DNA of 64,000 nucleotides from Pyrrhoderma lamaoense (GCA_002794735.1 NBAZ01000003.1:1488001-1552000), one strand, 5' to 3'; positions 49,245 through 62,000 are shown, counted from the stretch's first letter. The notes: generated by a model not told the origin, from the letters alone. Numbers and translations are program-made.

Positions 49245-50617
49245 ATGAACACACAGCAGTCACCCATGGCCTTTCAGTCCATGTGCCCCGTATTGGGCGG
49301 AAATCCATCCCTCAATTTTGACGTACGTGTCTTCACTCCATTCTTTTTTTCATATTATCTTATCTTTCTCTCTCTACAATCATTAATTAATGCAACGTCA
49401 TATCTCATCACTTTCGAATGAATAGAGTGATGCAAACAATTCATACACTCATAATCAGGTTCCTAATGTTCCTGTGTTCGAAGTTGTCATTGAAAGCGGT
49501 AAAGACGTGCGTTTTCTTACCAGTTCTATTATGATAAATCTCTAAGCCGCTCGATCCAGTATCGTCCGTTCACCGATATCCATCGCATAAAGGCCAATGA
49601 CGCAAAGAAAGAGGCCGGGGTAGATCCAAGAGCTCAAGTCAAGGGTGTCCCAAAGAATTACCTAGGCGTCATGAGCTGGGATGAGGTGCGCAATCTTGCC
49701 CTGTACAAAGCAAACAACTCACACTATGCTCTTAGACCAGTTCAAATTCTCCTCGTATCCCTCGCAAGTCGACTACCAAGAGGTCGAAACGCGCATCCCC
49801 TGAAATAGACTTTGCTAGCGTACAGGAAGTTAGCTTTGACGCCCAATATTTCAGCCAAATCTCTCCCGACCCGAAGCAGCGCAACTGGGATCATTCAGTG
49901 CTAGTAACGCCCTAGATACTACTTCAAGGGTGACTTTATAACAGCGGAGGCCCCACTATTATATATGTGTTGGACACTAGCGACTCTATGGATACACGAC
50001 CCGAGTCTGCGTTTTCGAGAACATATGAAGAAAACATGTCAATAGCTGATTGCTCGGGCATGGACGATTTACTCAACTGGAGTTCTCAGCCTGAGATTGA
50101 TTTTCCAATACACGATTCTGACGTTGCTGTTGCTCCAATACGCCTATCATGATGGACAACTACCAGTGTAGACGCCTATCAGAGTCTTCACGGCTCGACA
50201 TGCCATATATGTTCCAAGGCACTGATGCTCTGTCACCGGATTCTCCCGGATCAATTTCCCCCACCTCCGTACTGAACACTCCAGACAGTGATTTATCATA
50301 TCAGAGTTTTACAGATTTCAATTCAAGTCCTTACTTCCGGCAATCATACCCAGAACTCAGTCAATATAATGTATATGAAATCGATGCTCCATGCTTAAAC
50401 AGTCTTGGTGATGATGATTTCGTTGACCCCGATACATTCGGCTACTCTCATACATGTGATCAATCAACATTCAATGAACAACAGGACAGGTAAAGTTTAG
50501 ACATGTTTGCATATAGAATCACTATATTGACTATGGATAATTTGGATTTCTAGAGGGATACTGGACAATGCACTGTTTTACTGTAACATGTTACCCGTGC
50601 AATCCTTTGAATTATAA
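49245..50617 (+). CDS. YRPFT-module protein C (unrecognised family), frame breaks in tail
   Basis: Exons 49245-49322 (MNTQQSPMAFQSMCPVLGG..), 49426-49506 (ends FEVVIESGKD), 49560-49685 (the module: YRPFTDIHRIKANDAKK.., VKGVPKNYLGVM) and 49736 onward (basic KSTTKRSKRASPE). The last coding exon is 50554-50617. As in A and B, the module exon is exactly 126 nt and phase 0 at both ends, and a terminal intron precedes the last short exon. The tail is acidic and Ser/Pro-rich (ALSPDSPGSISPTSVLNTP). Two breaks occur: a TAG at 49915 before the next open stretch, and a frame change near 50140. Either this copy is decaying or the sequence has indels. Confidence 0.65.
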
Positions 50618-51632
50618 TCAGTATACGTTTTCTCCCTCGCAATAATTTCTTGAGTTACGCATTGTTTTATGTTTACTTTTCTTCCGATTTTCATCTTCTC
50701 CACTATGCAAAGTTCTATTATATACATTCTTGTTTTATTTTCTTCTCATTAAGTATCAGTATTACTTGGAATAGGAACATGCCTTTCTTATTGCTTTCAC
50801 ATTTCATTATTAATCACTGGTCACTGGAAAAGACTGGAAAATGCATACTTAGGATTTGAGCTTCTTGTACTTAAAATGATCAGACCTTCATACAGCATAC
50901 GCATAAGATAGCAATAACCGTCTCATATCAAAGAAGACTGCGCGCAATGGCTTTTGTGAGTCACCTCCAGTCATCAAACTCAGTTATAGATCCAACTAGT
51001 TGTCAAGGGGCCTGTAATGTTCGGGGTTGAGCTCCCTCCGATACGCAAAATAACGATGTTCCCAGAAGGAACCAGCTACTATTAATATCTATACGCGCGT
51101 ATACACACTCTTGGTAGTCGATTTACCTAGTATCTTTTGTGTATAAGTAAAATCGATATCATAGGCGAAGTTCAAATACGTTTATATACATGTGCACTAA
51201 ACCTATTTGGGGTCATTTTATTTATAGTATACATACCTCATAACTTTCAAAAGATCGGCTGAGTCGTCTAGCCGCGAAATAGGCTAGAAGTCCTGATATC
51301 TACTGCTTGAGTCCCAACAAAGTGACTTGAATTGGTCATATTGACACGTGAGTGACGGTGATAGAACCGTAACATGCCGATATTGTATTGGGGAGTGTCG
51401 AAAGGGGTATAATATTCCTCATAGACGAAGCCCCTGTTGGGGACTCGGTATCGTTGGATGCCCTTGAATTTATGTATATACAAGCCTTTGATTCATAGAA
51501 CAATACTTGATAAATCCACTTGTGTAAGATAGTAAAGGAGAAATCAAGGCAACCAGTAGTTCCTATGCTATACACGAGATCTATGATTGTGATTTTGTAT
51601 AGAAGCCGGGCTTTTCTCTTTCCACTCTACTC
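50618..51632. other. Gene-poor spacer
   Basis: About 1 kb without a supported gene. Short antisense ORFs at 51268-51575 show no motif. Confidence 0.35.
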
Positions 51633-52028
51633 TTGATACGATCAAAACCTCTAGGAAGGCTATCACTAGTAGACGATTACCTCAACAAAATATCAGAAGA
51701 GCCTCTACGGCTCATCACTTCACAAGTGGTGCGAAACACTAGAAATATACTATCTATTTCTTTTGGATTAAACCCATCAACTCCATACAATGTTCCTAAT
51801 GCAAGATCATCCTTTCAGCGTATACTAGATATGCTTCAAGCGTTTACTATGAGGAATACTCGGACATCAATTATATGGGGATCAGAAACCATGTTTGACG
51901 TTGTATTTGCGTTTAGTGATCCAGATCATGATGCGAATCCATTCGCATTTCAACGCTCGTGTCGCTGGCAGTCAGCTGAGATGAGTGCACAACCATATCC
52001 TGATATTAGCTTGAATGACATAGTGTAA
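51633..52028 (+). CDS. Hypothetical ORF, possible 3' remnant of the YRPFT family
   Basis: A 131-codon open frame beginning MIRSKPLGRLSLVDDYLN and ending DISLNDIV. The end resembles the LNDILS end of protein B, and the ORF lies on the same strand downstream of copy C. No YRPFT module is seen upstream within 1 kb. No signal peptide or membrane span. Could be an unrelated small gene or chance ORF. Confidence 0.3.
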   Translation: MIRSKPLGRLSLVDDYLNKISEEPLRLITSQVVRNTRNILSISFGLNPSTPYNVPNARSSFQRILDMLQAFTMRNTRTSIIWGSETMFDVVFAFSDPDHDANPFAFQRSCRWQSAEMSAQPYPDISLNDIV

Positions 52029-53907
52029 CTGTTATTAGGCGATCAAAGCTTTTAATAAAATCCTGAGACGCTAAACTCTCTGAAACTAATTATTTTTAAG
52101 GCCTAATATCCCTTTTTTATCTTTTTCATTACCGCAATACGATACTAGATCTGAAAGTAATGATTTTCTTCGTCTTTCTCGAGAGTTTTTTCTATGGTGA
52201 ATTGCAATCGTTATTATTATTAACTAAGTTAGCGCTGTTGTGTTGAGGAACTGAATGGCCTAGTTATATATGTAGACTTCTTGTTATAACTATCACTACC
52301 ATTGGTATAAATTTTGTTTTACTCTACTTTTATTTCTTCTTTGTACTCCGCACTCTTTACTACATGTGAGGGGGAGGGGAGGACTGATAAGTACCCAGGT
52401 TTCGGTGACAGATATATGATATATCCTCGCACTTCTTCGATACAGGAAAGCTCTGATAGAGTTGGTGAAGCTAGAAGAAATGGAGAGTTAGAGAACACAC
52501 AGACGGAAAGTATCTGCTAAAAACCCTCAACTCGGTATAAATGGTTTGGAGTTCGATTCACGTCTCATTTTACGGTTACACCCTTTTGGATCGCATTCCT
52601 AGTAGATGTTTAGGATAGCTTACCCCCATCAACCTCTGTGAGCGCATGGGGGGTATGTTTGCATATTGGCTGGCCTATAGATTATGTATTTGAAGTCTTT
52701 GTTGTGCTTGATTTCATAGCAATTGTGTTTCATATACTGTTGTTAACTCCAAAGATAGAGACCTCAAGACGTTTGCAAGCTTGACATTCTTCATTGTTAC
52801 ACTGTACAGGGTTAACTTTGTCCCGTTGCGTTAGTGAAAACTTAACGGCTGATTACGGAGTTATTGATTGATCCTATAAGGCCCGTTTAGTGTCTCGAAT
52901 ACAAACAAACTGACCACCCCGAGAGTAAAGAGAGAAGATATCCCTGATGATTATGTATGATACGAGCCTTGTACTTCAAATCTATCACCCGCACACCGAT
53001 GTCATAGGCATCAGGGCGGAGAATGTACAAGAAAAAAGATGGAAGGCGAAGATTTTTGCAGGTTTTGTTACCGAGGTCACAAATGTACAGTGTGTCTGAG
53101 AAAATTCAAGTATCGTTCTGCTAGATAAAGTACGTAAGATTATACCCTATTAGAGGACACACAGCTTCTTAAAGTGTACCTCAGATTCTACTGCATGTCT
53201 TTCAGGTACAGCGATAGGATCCGGTATGGAGAAGCCTCAGTCTATTATCAGACGACACTCTCACAAGATTTTATGCAACAATATAATTGTATACCCCTAT
53301 ATCCACATTGTACTGTGAGATTTAATCAGTGAGATCGAGGAGACTGAGAAGCTTGCAATTATGACCCTGGCTAATTCAAGGAGAAGTGCCCTGTTTATTC
53401 ATAGCGAGAGCTGGCAGTCAAACATCTATCCATACGCGAAATTTATTTATGAGTCCTTTCAGCTACTTTGAGCTACTTTTGCAACCAAGTGCTTCAAATT
53501 CATCTACCATACATTACACTTACACTACTTTCAATGTTGATTTATAAAGTCCAACGAGCACAGATCCCTTGTTATGGGACTGTAGAGGCATGAGTCGTGG
53601 GAATACTGATTGAAGCTCCGATAACGACTCTATGGTCCGTCGGTAGAAGCCGCGGCTACCCTCGCGTCTCTCAACTCCAAATCTACCATTGGCTTATACG
53701 CTGCTGTGTCTCTGGTAATCGGTGCTTGCAACAAAAGTACAACTTCTTCAACCTATTGAACGCCGGTGGTATGTACATGGCGAAGTTTGGCGGAAACACA
53801 GACTGGTTCAGCGTAGCTGTAGTTGATAAACAAGTGCTAGCATGTTCCTGGCTAAATGAGAAACCAGCCCACTCAGAATCTGGAGCCTCTTTTCAAATAC
53901 AAACAAC
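52029..53907. other. Gene-poor spacer
   Basis: About 1.9 kb. An ORF at 53597-53926 (+) overlaps the 3' end of the antisense zinc-cluster gene and is probably not coding. No RNA gene recognised. Confidence 0.35.
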
Positions 53908-54753
53908 TTACAAGATAGCGGATTGACTTCCGCCCATATGGTTCCCCCAGAAAAACTCTTTTCCATCGTGCAAGTATCCATCCCCTTCTCTTTCCTGCCC
54001 TGCACAAGGAATCATACTTTCTTTATGCTCTTGTGAAATCGGCTCCTCAAATACGTGAGAAACTTCCAAACTACCATTGATTTCGGTCCCTTGAATCAAC
54101 TGATAACCCTTGTGGTGCAAGGTGCTGGGGGAGCTCGTATCTATTACACTCTGACGTAAAGTGACTTCGGGACCGTTCTCTCTAATCTAAAACAACGGAA
54201 CTTTATTAAAGCAGCTCACTCATGGCGAATTAGGGGACACATCATCTTACGGGAGATTTTAAGAAGGTAATGTTCTGGGAAGTAACGTCGATGCTTTGTG
54301 TAGGACTAGTAGCACCCATTGCGTACTGAAAAGTTGTTGGCGTATAAGGACCCGCGCCGCTAGGGAGGTTATAGGTTGTATCCGAGTCGACACCAAAGAA
54401 ACCCATACCCGAATTGAGATTTCCAGCTTGCGAATTTAGCCTCTTGAGCTGGAATGGTGTGTGCTGTGGGCCTGTACAATGCTTGTTGAACCTCCTGCAC
54501 CGCTTGCAGGGGTTAGTTTTACCCTGATCAAAAGAGCACTGAAGAAGGGATGTAAAAACAGCCTGAGCTTTATTACATATGGAAACACTCCGACATCAAG
54601 TGTAATAGCGAGGAAGATCACCTTTGCTTTTGAGTTTCTGCAGCATTCACACGGTACCATTCGTCTCTTTTCTGGCCTAAGAATGTGTTATTAAACATAC
54701 TGCGAAGGGAAATAGTGGGTGACTTACTTAGCTCGGCAATGCTTTTCTCTCAT
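53908..54753 (-). CDS. Zn2Cys6 transcription regulator 3 (215 aa)
   Basis: Exons 54753-54728, 54676-54622, 54538-54251 and 54186-53908 give 215 aa with all phases matching. It starts MREKHCRAKPEKRRMVP. The cluster is C-EC-C-RNSKAK, intron, C-SFDQGKTNP-C-KR-C-RRFNKH-C (CX2CX6CX9CX2CX6C), followed by TGP and a linker. The remaining about 140 residues are Gly/Ser/Thr-rich then acidic, with no fungal-TF middle homology domain, so it is a short DNA-binding regulator with a possible activation tail. The intron before the third Cys matches the other small zinc-cluster genes here. Closest in style to the gene at 63.4 kb (shared CTGP after the last Cys). Confidence 0.8.
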
Positions 54754-55213
54754 GTAGCCTGTCACGAGAGAATTCGGTAAGAACTAAGGCTGAATATTTA
54801 TACAATAGAAAAGTCCTCGTCGAATTTGTTCTCTATCCATATCTGAAAATTGTGCAAAGTAGTATCATGGAGTAGGTAAGGAATCTCCTACCGTACTCAA
54901 AGATAGTAAAAGTACTTATAATTCAACTTGGTTTGTTGGCAGATGTAATAGGGATTTCGCCTATCCTGTCTTTACAATGTTTTACAATGTCTTTACAAAT
55001 AAGTCATACCACAGAAAAGGTCAATATCCTAGAGTTCTAACACATCATGCACAAATGGCCAAGCAAATTTACAGATATAGAATTAAGGTTGTATGCTAAA
55101 AAATGATTTCATATAGCATCGTACATATTATGTTATTATTAACAAACTGTCTACTACCAGCATTCACAATCCCGGATGCATGGACCGAGGTAAGTTGGAT
55201 GGCGACAAGAAAT

Positions 55214-56513
55214 TCAGCCGCGGAAATATGAACCGGCAAATACCGCAGCACTGATAGCACAAATATAAACAACACAAAACCTCAACAAAAATGCTAATCC
55301 ATATTTCGATAGTATAGAGAAGGACATGCTAGCAAGTATAGGCAACGTACAAAATACAGCGTGGACATTGGCGTCGAGGGATATGCCCTGTGGGGAATAA
55401 TCGTCAGTAAGGCAGTAAATGAAGCGCATAATAATAATGCCATAATTGAAATATGAATATGAAATACAGACCAAGTTTCTGGTTTAGTAAGAGGAGTCAT
55501 TGGATAATACACATACCATAGAAAAGTTTAAGAGCGAAGTAATACTAGATGACAACAAGAAAGCTGAATTTGTCTTGGACCAAATAATGTTGGTTTCGGT
55601 AGTGTCCTGTAAAAATATAGTATACAAAATTGGGAGAGATACAGCGAATATTGTTCCACTCTAAAAGGGTCTTTCTTTAATTGTCACTCGCTTCTAAAAT
55701 GAGTTTATTCACACTTACGAGCAACATCCGAAAATGCTCGTCCGGGGTCCCGCGATGGCTGTGTTTCAAAGGAGCTGAAGGAGCTGGAGAAAATGAAGAA
55801 GGAGAAGATACGAAGTGAGGAGAGCAACAACTTGAAATTGGAGGAGATTCGAGCGAAGTCTCCAAGAAGCCCAGATCGCTGAATTCATCTTGCCTTCCGC
55901 GTCGTAAATGAGCTCTTGGAAATTTCCTCGGCGGATCACGACCATTATCATTAGTATCAATGGTCCCTATCGAAGCTCGAGAGCTCGCTTGTCTCATTGC
56001 AAAGAGCGAACTATGGAGATGAACGACAGACATTTATTTGTGGGAGTGGACTAAAGCTTACTATCGCGCGAGATGGTGCTCAACAAACGTTTCGCTAGGG
56101 TCGAATTTATACCAGTCGCAGCTTCTCTGTCTGCAATAGGAAAAAGAACAATCATGGGGTGGGCGAGAGGGAGGAGTCAATACGAATCCTGAGTCAAGAA
56201 AACCCGCAACTGTTTCTTCCTTCTTGCTAGGGAGACCCGTCATATCGGTATAATTGCTTCTATTGAGCGCCCCTGTTGCCCCATTGCTTTCGCTTGAAAC
56301 ACAACAGGAACGCGAAAGGGAAAAGGGAAAATAGAAGTAGAGGGCGCTAACGGAGAAACAATTGTAGCAGAGAATAGGCAGCGAAAAGAAGTGAGTGGTA
56401 GGGGAGATAGGCTCTGTATCAGCATGTTCAACATAAGTTTTTGGTGAAATGATAGAAACGAGTAAACACATGCAGGCGAAACATTGTATATAGATTGCTC
56501 CAAAAGATCGCAT
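55214..56513 (-). CDS. Orphan membrane protein
   Basis: Exons 56513-56062, 56010-55719, 55606-55517 and 55387-55214 give 335 aa in consistent phase. Hydrophobic stretches lie at the N-terminus (MRSFGAIYIQCFACMCLLVS and a second segment near residues 40-65) and at the C-terminus (HAVFCTLPILASMSFSI, LAFLLRFCVVYICAISAAVF). The middle is hydrophilic, with Ser/Pro and basic patches (RDPPRKFPRAHLRRGRQ). The C-terminal pair of segments is well supported by splicing; the first exon could be split differently. No family recognised. Confidence 0.6.
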
Positions 56514-57615
56514 AACGATGCAATCTCATGACTAAATTAAGTAACTCCAAGACTAGAACCAGTCCCTCCCCATCCACCCTGCCAGGCTGTTCTTTCTGAG
56601 AATATGTAATTGCTTAATTCGGCGGAAATGTCGTTGTGGAGGAGAAGGGATGGGGAGTAGAAGTAAGCGCATGCCACGCTGTGCTATGGTGATTCTGCTG
56701 AAGTTTCTTTCACATTTCGGCTGAATGACTTCCTGAAATCGCTCTCACGAAATTGGGACTTTGTTGATTTAGGGTAGAAGATGTCTTCATTTTTGTCGCC
56801 TGTTGGATTGTAAATACACCGGAGAGGAGGAGATGAAAATAACTTTTGAACCCTGAGCATGGAACCACTTATCAAATGTTCTTTTTGAACGATATGCTCT
56901 GATTGTCGGTTGTTGATGGTTTGTTTTGTTTTGTTGTTGCTGCTGTTGTTTCTACTTGATGTCCTTATCACTCTTCTATCTGTAGTTCCATATCCGGAGA
57001 GGACAGGTTAAGCAGCAGAGCAGAGCATAGTTTGAGCCACCGATCAAACTAAGTATGCACATATCAGCCGAGAAAGAGAGTTAAGTACAGCTTTCGTTAT
57101 ACTGAGCCTCGCTTTAATTACTTGATTGAGGTCCGAGTCGGTTATTAGATATTTTGCGCTCGTAAGAAAGAAGTAGAACTCTTGATGAAGTCATTATTCA
57201 TAAAAAGGAGATGCCTTAGTCATCAATCAATAATAAAGTTATGTGCATGGAAGTTGCATTAAGAAGGTATATGTAGTGATTTACATAAAACACGAAGGAA
57301 ATCGAAACCAAAATGATCCAAAATTAAATAGATTAATGAACAAGAAGAACGAATAAAGCTTCGAGGAGAGGGTGATGATAAAAAAAGGAAACAATTGAAT
57401 AAGAACATGATTAAATATAACAAAGTTGCTTATACACTTCTGCCATTGAGAAGTACGGAACTGATCATCCGATGTCCCATATCGCTGTTTAGATGATAAC
57501 CCTTGTTGGCACGTATGGATTTTTCCGTGAAAATGTAAGCTGGTTCAATTCTTCGAGGAATCGAAGTATGTTGAAAAATGTGAGACTCGACTGATAACGA
57601 AGTCAGAAAGAAACA
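56514..57615. other. Intergenic, upstream of the membrane protein
   Basis: About 1.1 kb. An ORF at 56684-56971 (-) rich in Asn/Ser/Lys is not convincing. Purine-rich stretches near 57290-57420. Confidence 0.35.
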
Positions 57616-59000
57616 CTAATAATACCCCATACTATAATCGTTTGGATTCGAGTATATGCTCGAGTTAACGGAATGAGTGGTTGATGTGGGGAACTGTTGC
57701 TGCGTCAATTGATGCTGTGCGAATAGAGGTGACGAAAGGTTTGTCGACATAGCCACGATTCCGGTGCTCTGATAAGTTGTAGGGGCTGTGTCAAGTTCCG
57801 ACGATTGCATATAATAATCACTACTTGAAAATTCATGTGCCGATTGTTGTGAGCGAAGTTGGTGGAAATTAGATTGTGGATTGTCTACGGGTGGCTGAGC
57901 CGAGAAAGATGCATCTCTATTTGACGCTTGAAAGGGAGAAGCACCAGTAGATGCAGTAGTTTGGCTCAGCGGAGATGAAAGAGAGCCAAATGTGGCTGTA
58001 TATGAACCGCTGTTGTGCCGTACGAAGTCCTGCGTATAGTGGCGGAGGTCTTCACGTATAGGCTGAGGTGAGTTATGGTTATATTGGCTTCTTTTGTCAA
58101 AGTACATTTGAGTCATGTTGCTCCGACGATAATGATCTGGTTGACTAGAATGTGGGTTAATCTCAGTGGTCTGCTGAGAAAAGTAGTTTGGATCACTGGT
58201 GTCGAAAGGTGTCAGTGATGAGGACTCATATGTCGAGGTCGATGGATACATTGAGCTTGTTGGTGGTGCAGAAGAGGATCCATTAGTTTGGCGCTGAGGA
58301 AAAGACGATGGATATGCGACACTCGGGTACTCTTCCATGATAGGAGATGAAGAGGAAGACCCCGCACTAGTAAAGTCAGGGAGCGAGTTTGAGCGGTGAC
58401 TATAGACGGGGTGAGTACGATGGGATAAACGACCAGATACATTCGAATGAACGGGAAGCTCGTTCGTGCGAAGATTCTGGAAGGAAGCTCTAGATTGTAT
58501 CTCGTGGTTCATTGTAAGGGGAGTTCCAGGTCCAGATACCGAGACAATTGGAGAGTGCTCAGGAGAGCTGTTTGCAGACCAGGTTAGGAATGAGCTTGAA
58601 TTCGCTGCAAAGATTGTCAGTAATTAAGACGAGATCATAATCCGAGGGTCAAGTAACCTACACTCGGAAAAGATGAAAACATCAGCGACGGGAATAGCAT
58701 TATGAGTCTCATCCCCTTGTCCAACGCAAGAAGAGCATTGACTCCTGGATTTATGCGGAGTATATGTACATTGAGTACCATTGAGGTAGCACCGACGACA
58801 GAGAGGTCTCTCTCCGTCACACTGAGAAATAGCATGATCAGAAGGAGTTATGAGCGAGATCAAGTGGTAGAGTAGTTACTTACCTTTTTCTGTGAGCGAC
58901 GACATTCGTCGCAAGCATGCTTAGTTCGAGCACGCTTTTGAGTCTTGCCAGAATCAGTTGAGCGAGCTGCGGAAGCAGATGAGATAGGTTGAGTAGTCAT
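57616..59000 (-). CDS. Zn2Cys6 transcription factor (421 aa)
   Basis: Exons 59000-58884, 58821-58662 and 58604-57616 give 421 aa. After a basic N-terminus (KTQKRARTKHA) the cluster C-DE-C-RRSQKK, intron, C-DGERPL-C-RR-C-YLNGTQ-C is the canonical CX2CX6CX6CX2CX6C Gal4-type form. The linker TYTPHKSRSQ leads to a long Ser/Gln/Pro/Tyr-rich region without a recognisable fungal-TF middle domain, typical of an intrinsically disordered activation region. The intron again falls directly before the third Cys. A TATA-like TATATAAA (about 59080-59088 on this strand) is about 80 nt upstream. Target genes unknown. Confidence 0.9.
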
Positions 59001-59077
59001 CGAGGATGATTAAGGAGGATATAAAACAAGTAAACTTGGGAGAGTCTTGAGTTTCAAGATGGAAAGGCAAAGAGCAA

Positions 59078-59091
59078 AGGATTTATATAGC
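59078..59091 (-). promoter_or_regulatory. TATA-like element of the 421-aa Zn2Cys6 gene
   Basis: Read on the minus strand the sequence is GGCTATATAAATCC, about 80 nt upstream of the start at 59000. A CCCCT..AGGGG inverted pair (about 59205-59218) further upstream resembles paired stress-response elements. Confidence 0.4.
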
Positions 59092-62000
59092 CATGGTAAG
59101 GCGCCGTCTGACTGTAATTTTTTAATATTCATCATTCTCTTGATCATGTAAAAGGAACGGGAAGGATCTGAGAGTAATGATCCGACGCAACGTATACTTC
59201 TCGTTCCCCTCTTCAGGGGCGGGGTATCTGAACACGTTTCGAAGATGATCGTGAGTCTGCAAACTTCAATGAAAGAGTTCGAGGTGATCAAAATTTATTA
59301 CTGGTGGGCATGCCATGAACCAAGGTGTTGGTGTATGGAAGCTGTGTGTGTGCGACTTACGTCACCTCGGTAATCCCCAGCCGAAAAGTACAACGATCGC
59401 CAGGCAGGGTTAGCATTACCCCTCGACGCGGAGTTATGCTCACCGATGCCAGCCAGTGGACATGGAGCCCTTCAATGTCCAAATTCGTAGGTCTGATGTG
59501 CTCTTTGAGTTTCATGTTAATACTCTCCTCCAGATTCCTATTCAGAGTTCCTTAAAACAGTCCTGTCAGAATACTCTCTTCCTCTTGATCATCATCATCC
59601 CAAAATCTATTCGTCGATTTACGTCGGCTCCATTAACCTCTTCTTCTTTTCCTTGATGGGGTCATACTCTATGCTTTCAACGCCCCGAACAGTCAAGGTT
59701 CACAAGATACATCCCACATATCTGTATCTGCTTGGTTGTTACTTCTTCAACGTGAAGCGGTGCTCATTGATCGGATCGAGAAACTGTCAAAACTGAAATC
59801 TACGCCTAATTTCAAAAGTTCTAACAATACTACTTGTACCTCGCTCTCGACTCGACTGAAATGATATTCTTCGTCAACTCACACATATCTATTTATGTAA
59901 GCTGCTTGATTCGACTTTCAAGAATTTTACAGTTTATACAATTTGACTCCGCCATGCCCCAGCTTCCCCCTTTTCATATACATCTTAGATACACGAAGTC
60001 GGAAAGTCCTCGCCTTTTGATACTCAAGTAAGGTATTGAATCTCCGCGACTTTCCTTGATTACCTGAGAGTCCGCATGCAAAGAATAAACCATTGAAAGC
60101 AGCTATCTCCGAATATTCTGTTTTATCTTTATCTGAAGGAAGTAAGAACACCAGGCTTTTGTTCTATCTCGGCCTTTTCATGCCTATCATGTTTGATCTT
60201 CAAGATGCATGCTACTAGAAGGTATGTATAACACCCCTACTCTATTGGATGACATGCCTACGGACGCGGTATTTTCTATGTTTGAATGGGAAAGTAAACA
60301 GACTGCTTCGACTTTTATATGTACTCGTTTTCTTAAACTCTGTGATATCTCTGTGAGAATAGTTGTGTGACGGAGAATCAGTATCTATTTTGAAGATGCT
60401 TATATCCGGTAAAAACTAGCGAATGGCACTGTCGATGGAACTTTGTAGTCCCAGAAAGGTTCGACACGTGTACTAGTACGTATTTTCAGTTTACTTCCTA
60501 CCTATCCCATGGAGCAATCTAATGTCATGTCAATTCTCCTTCACCTTATAGTTATTTTTAGAATAACGTACATGAAGGGAGGGGTCACATCATTTCCTAT
60601 TATACGCATTACCAATAACAATCAAACACCATTAAGTATCAGGAGTTTACCTAGTTTTGCAATTTTGTTTGTACCTATAATTCCCACAGATTCACTCGCA
60701 TCCTCTCTGTGCCTTCAGTTTTTATTGTATGATACTATTGCTTTCCTAAAGGTTCCCCGATTATTGCGGATGTCACATCAACCGAAGCTTGAAGTAAGTA
60801 TCAGAGTCCTTTCTGATATTAACTATGATACTACGCAACTGAGGACACTTGATCTCTTCCATCAAATTCTGACTGACTCAACTGTAAGTATCCTACGTTC
60901 ATCATTGAAAATTTGACCTGAACCTCCGTTGATAACTCTGCTTAGCTTTGTTGTTGATGGAAAGGAAGGGTACTGGTAACTGGTATGGTTGAAAACTTTG
61001 CAAACACTGAGCTTTCAGACCCCGATACGACGAGCGTCAGCTCCAAGAAGCCGAGCCCTTATTTACAAACTCCGCGATATTCGAATCTCTGACTTTTGGT
61101 CCTCGGAACCCACAAGGTTCACTCGGATCAGTCGCATAATGGGTCATGAGATGTACATGTACATGTACAGGATGATATAGATTCATAGTATCCCCCAAGC
61201 AAAGATCATCCCTTCGGAGGCTTCCTCGACTGCGCCCATACTGGCAGCTCTATGCTTGTTTGTGATTAATGGATGGCGCAGTCTCCAAGCTATTGGATCC
61301 ACTAACATCAATATAGCTTTGTTGATCAAGGTCTGTTCGGAGGTATCATATTCCATGAAATTAGGAATGTTCGAAAAAATGCAAGATCCAAGTTACTTGT
61401 CTAACTCTATCAACTCTTCTAGAAAAAGGAGTCAATTCAGATGTTAGATGTTATGTATTGTGTGGTGACTTCGATACAGCCTGGAATCTAAAGGAATCTT
61501 GGGTGATCGTTCGCACGCACGCGCGCGAGAGGTCCACACATACATAGGGCTTCCAATAGGAAATTCGTAAACAAATAATTGAATACAGTCCCATGGGTTT
61601 TCTTATTTCATTTCTAGCAGCAAGGTTATATCCCGAATCGCAAAATATGATAATCGATTTCAACTTAATACATAAAACTCACTATTACATGAACGCAGTG
61701 TTTCGATTCTATGAGAAGTTACTCATAATTTTCTTCTTAGTGTGTTAGTGTAGATAGAATAGAAATGAAACACATACTTGATTCTCCTATCTGCGAGTTT
61801 ATTCACTAGATACAAAGGAAGAGGGGGGAGAGAGATGGACACAAATAGATTTTGATGAAACTTAAGTTCTTTTTTCTCTCTTACCACCGGTCCGTTGCTA
61901 GTCAGATTAGGTATCATTACTCGAAACGCGTGACTAATTTTCGACGGAAGTGTGCGGCCTGAGGAGCTTCGGAATATCTAACTATCTACATCTCTGAGAG

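Noticed and set aside
53597..53926. 109-codon plus-strand ORF
   Set aside because: No motif, and it overlaps the 3' end of the better-supported antisense zinc-cluster gene.
34000..55000. Classical mating-type locus
   Set aside because: No homeodomain, HMG box, Ste3-type receptor or CaaX pheromone precursor was found, only zinc clusters and an unknown module.
60509..60916. 135-codon ORF with two GTAAGT donors
   Set aside because: Trial splices give frame clashes or early stops, and no domain emerges.
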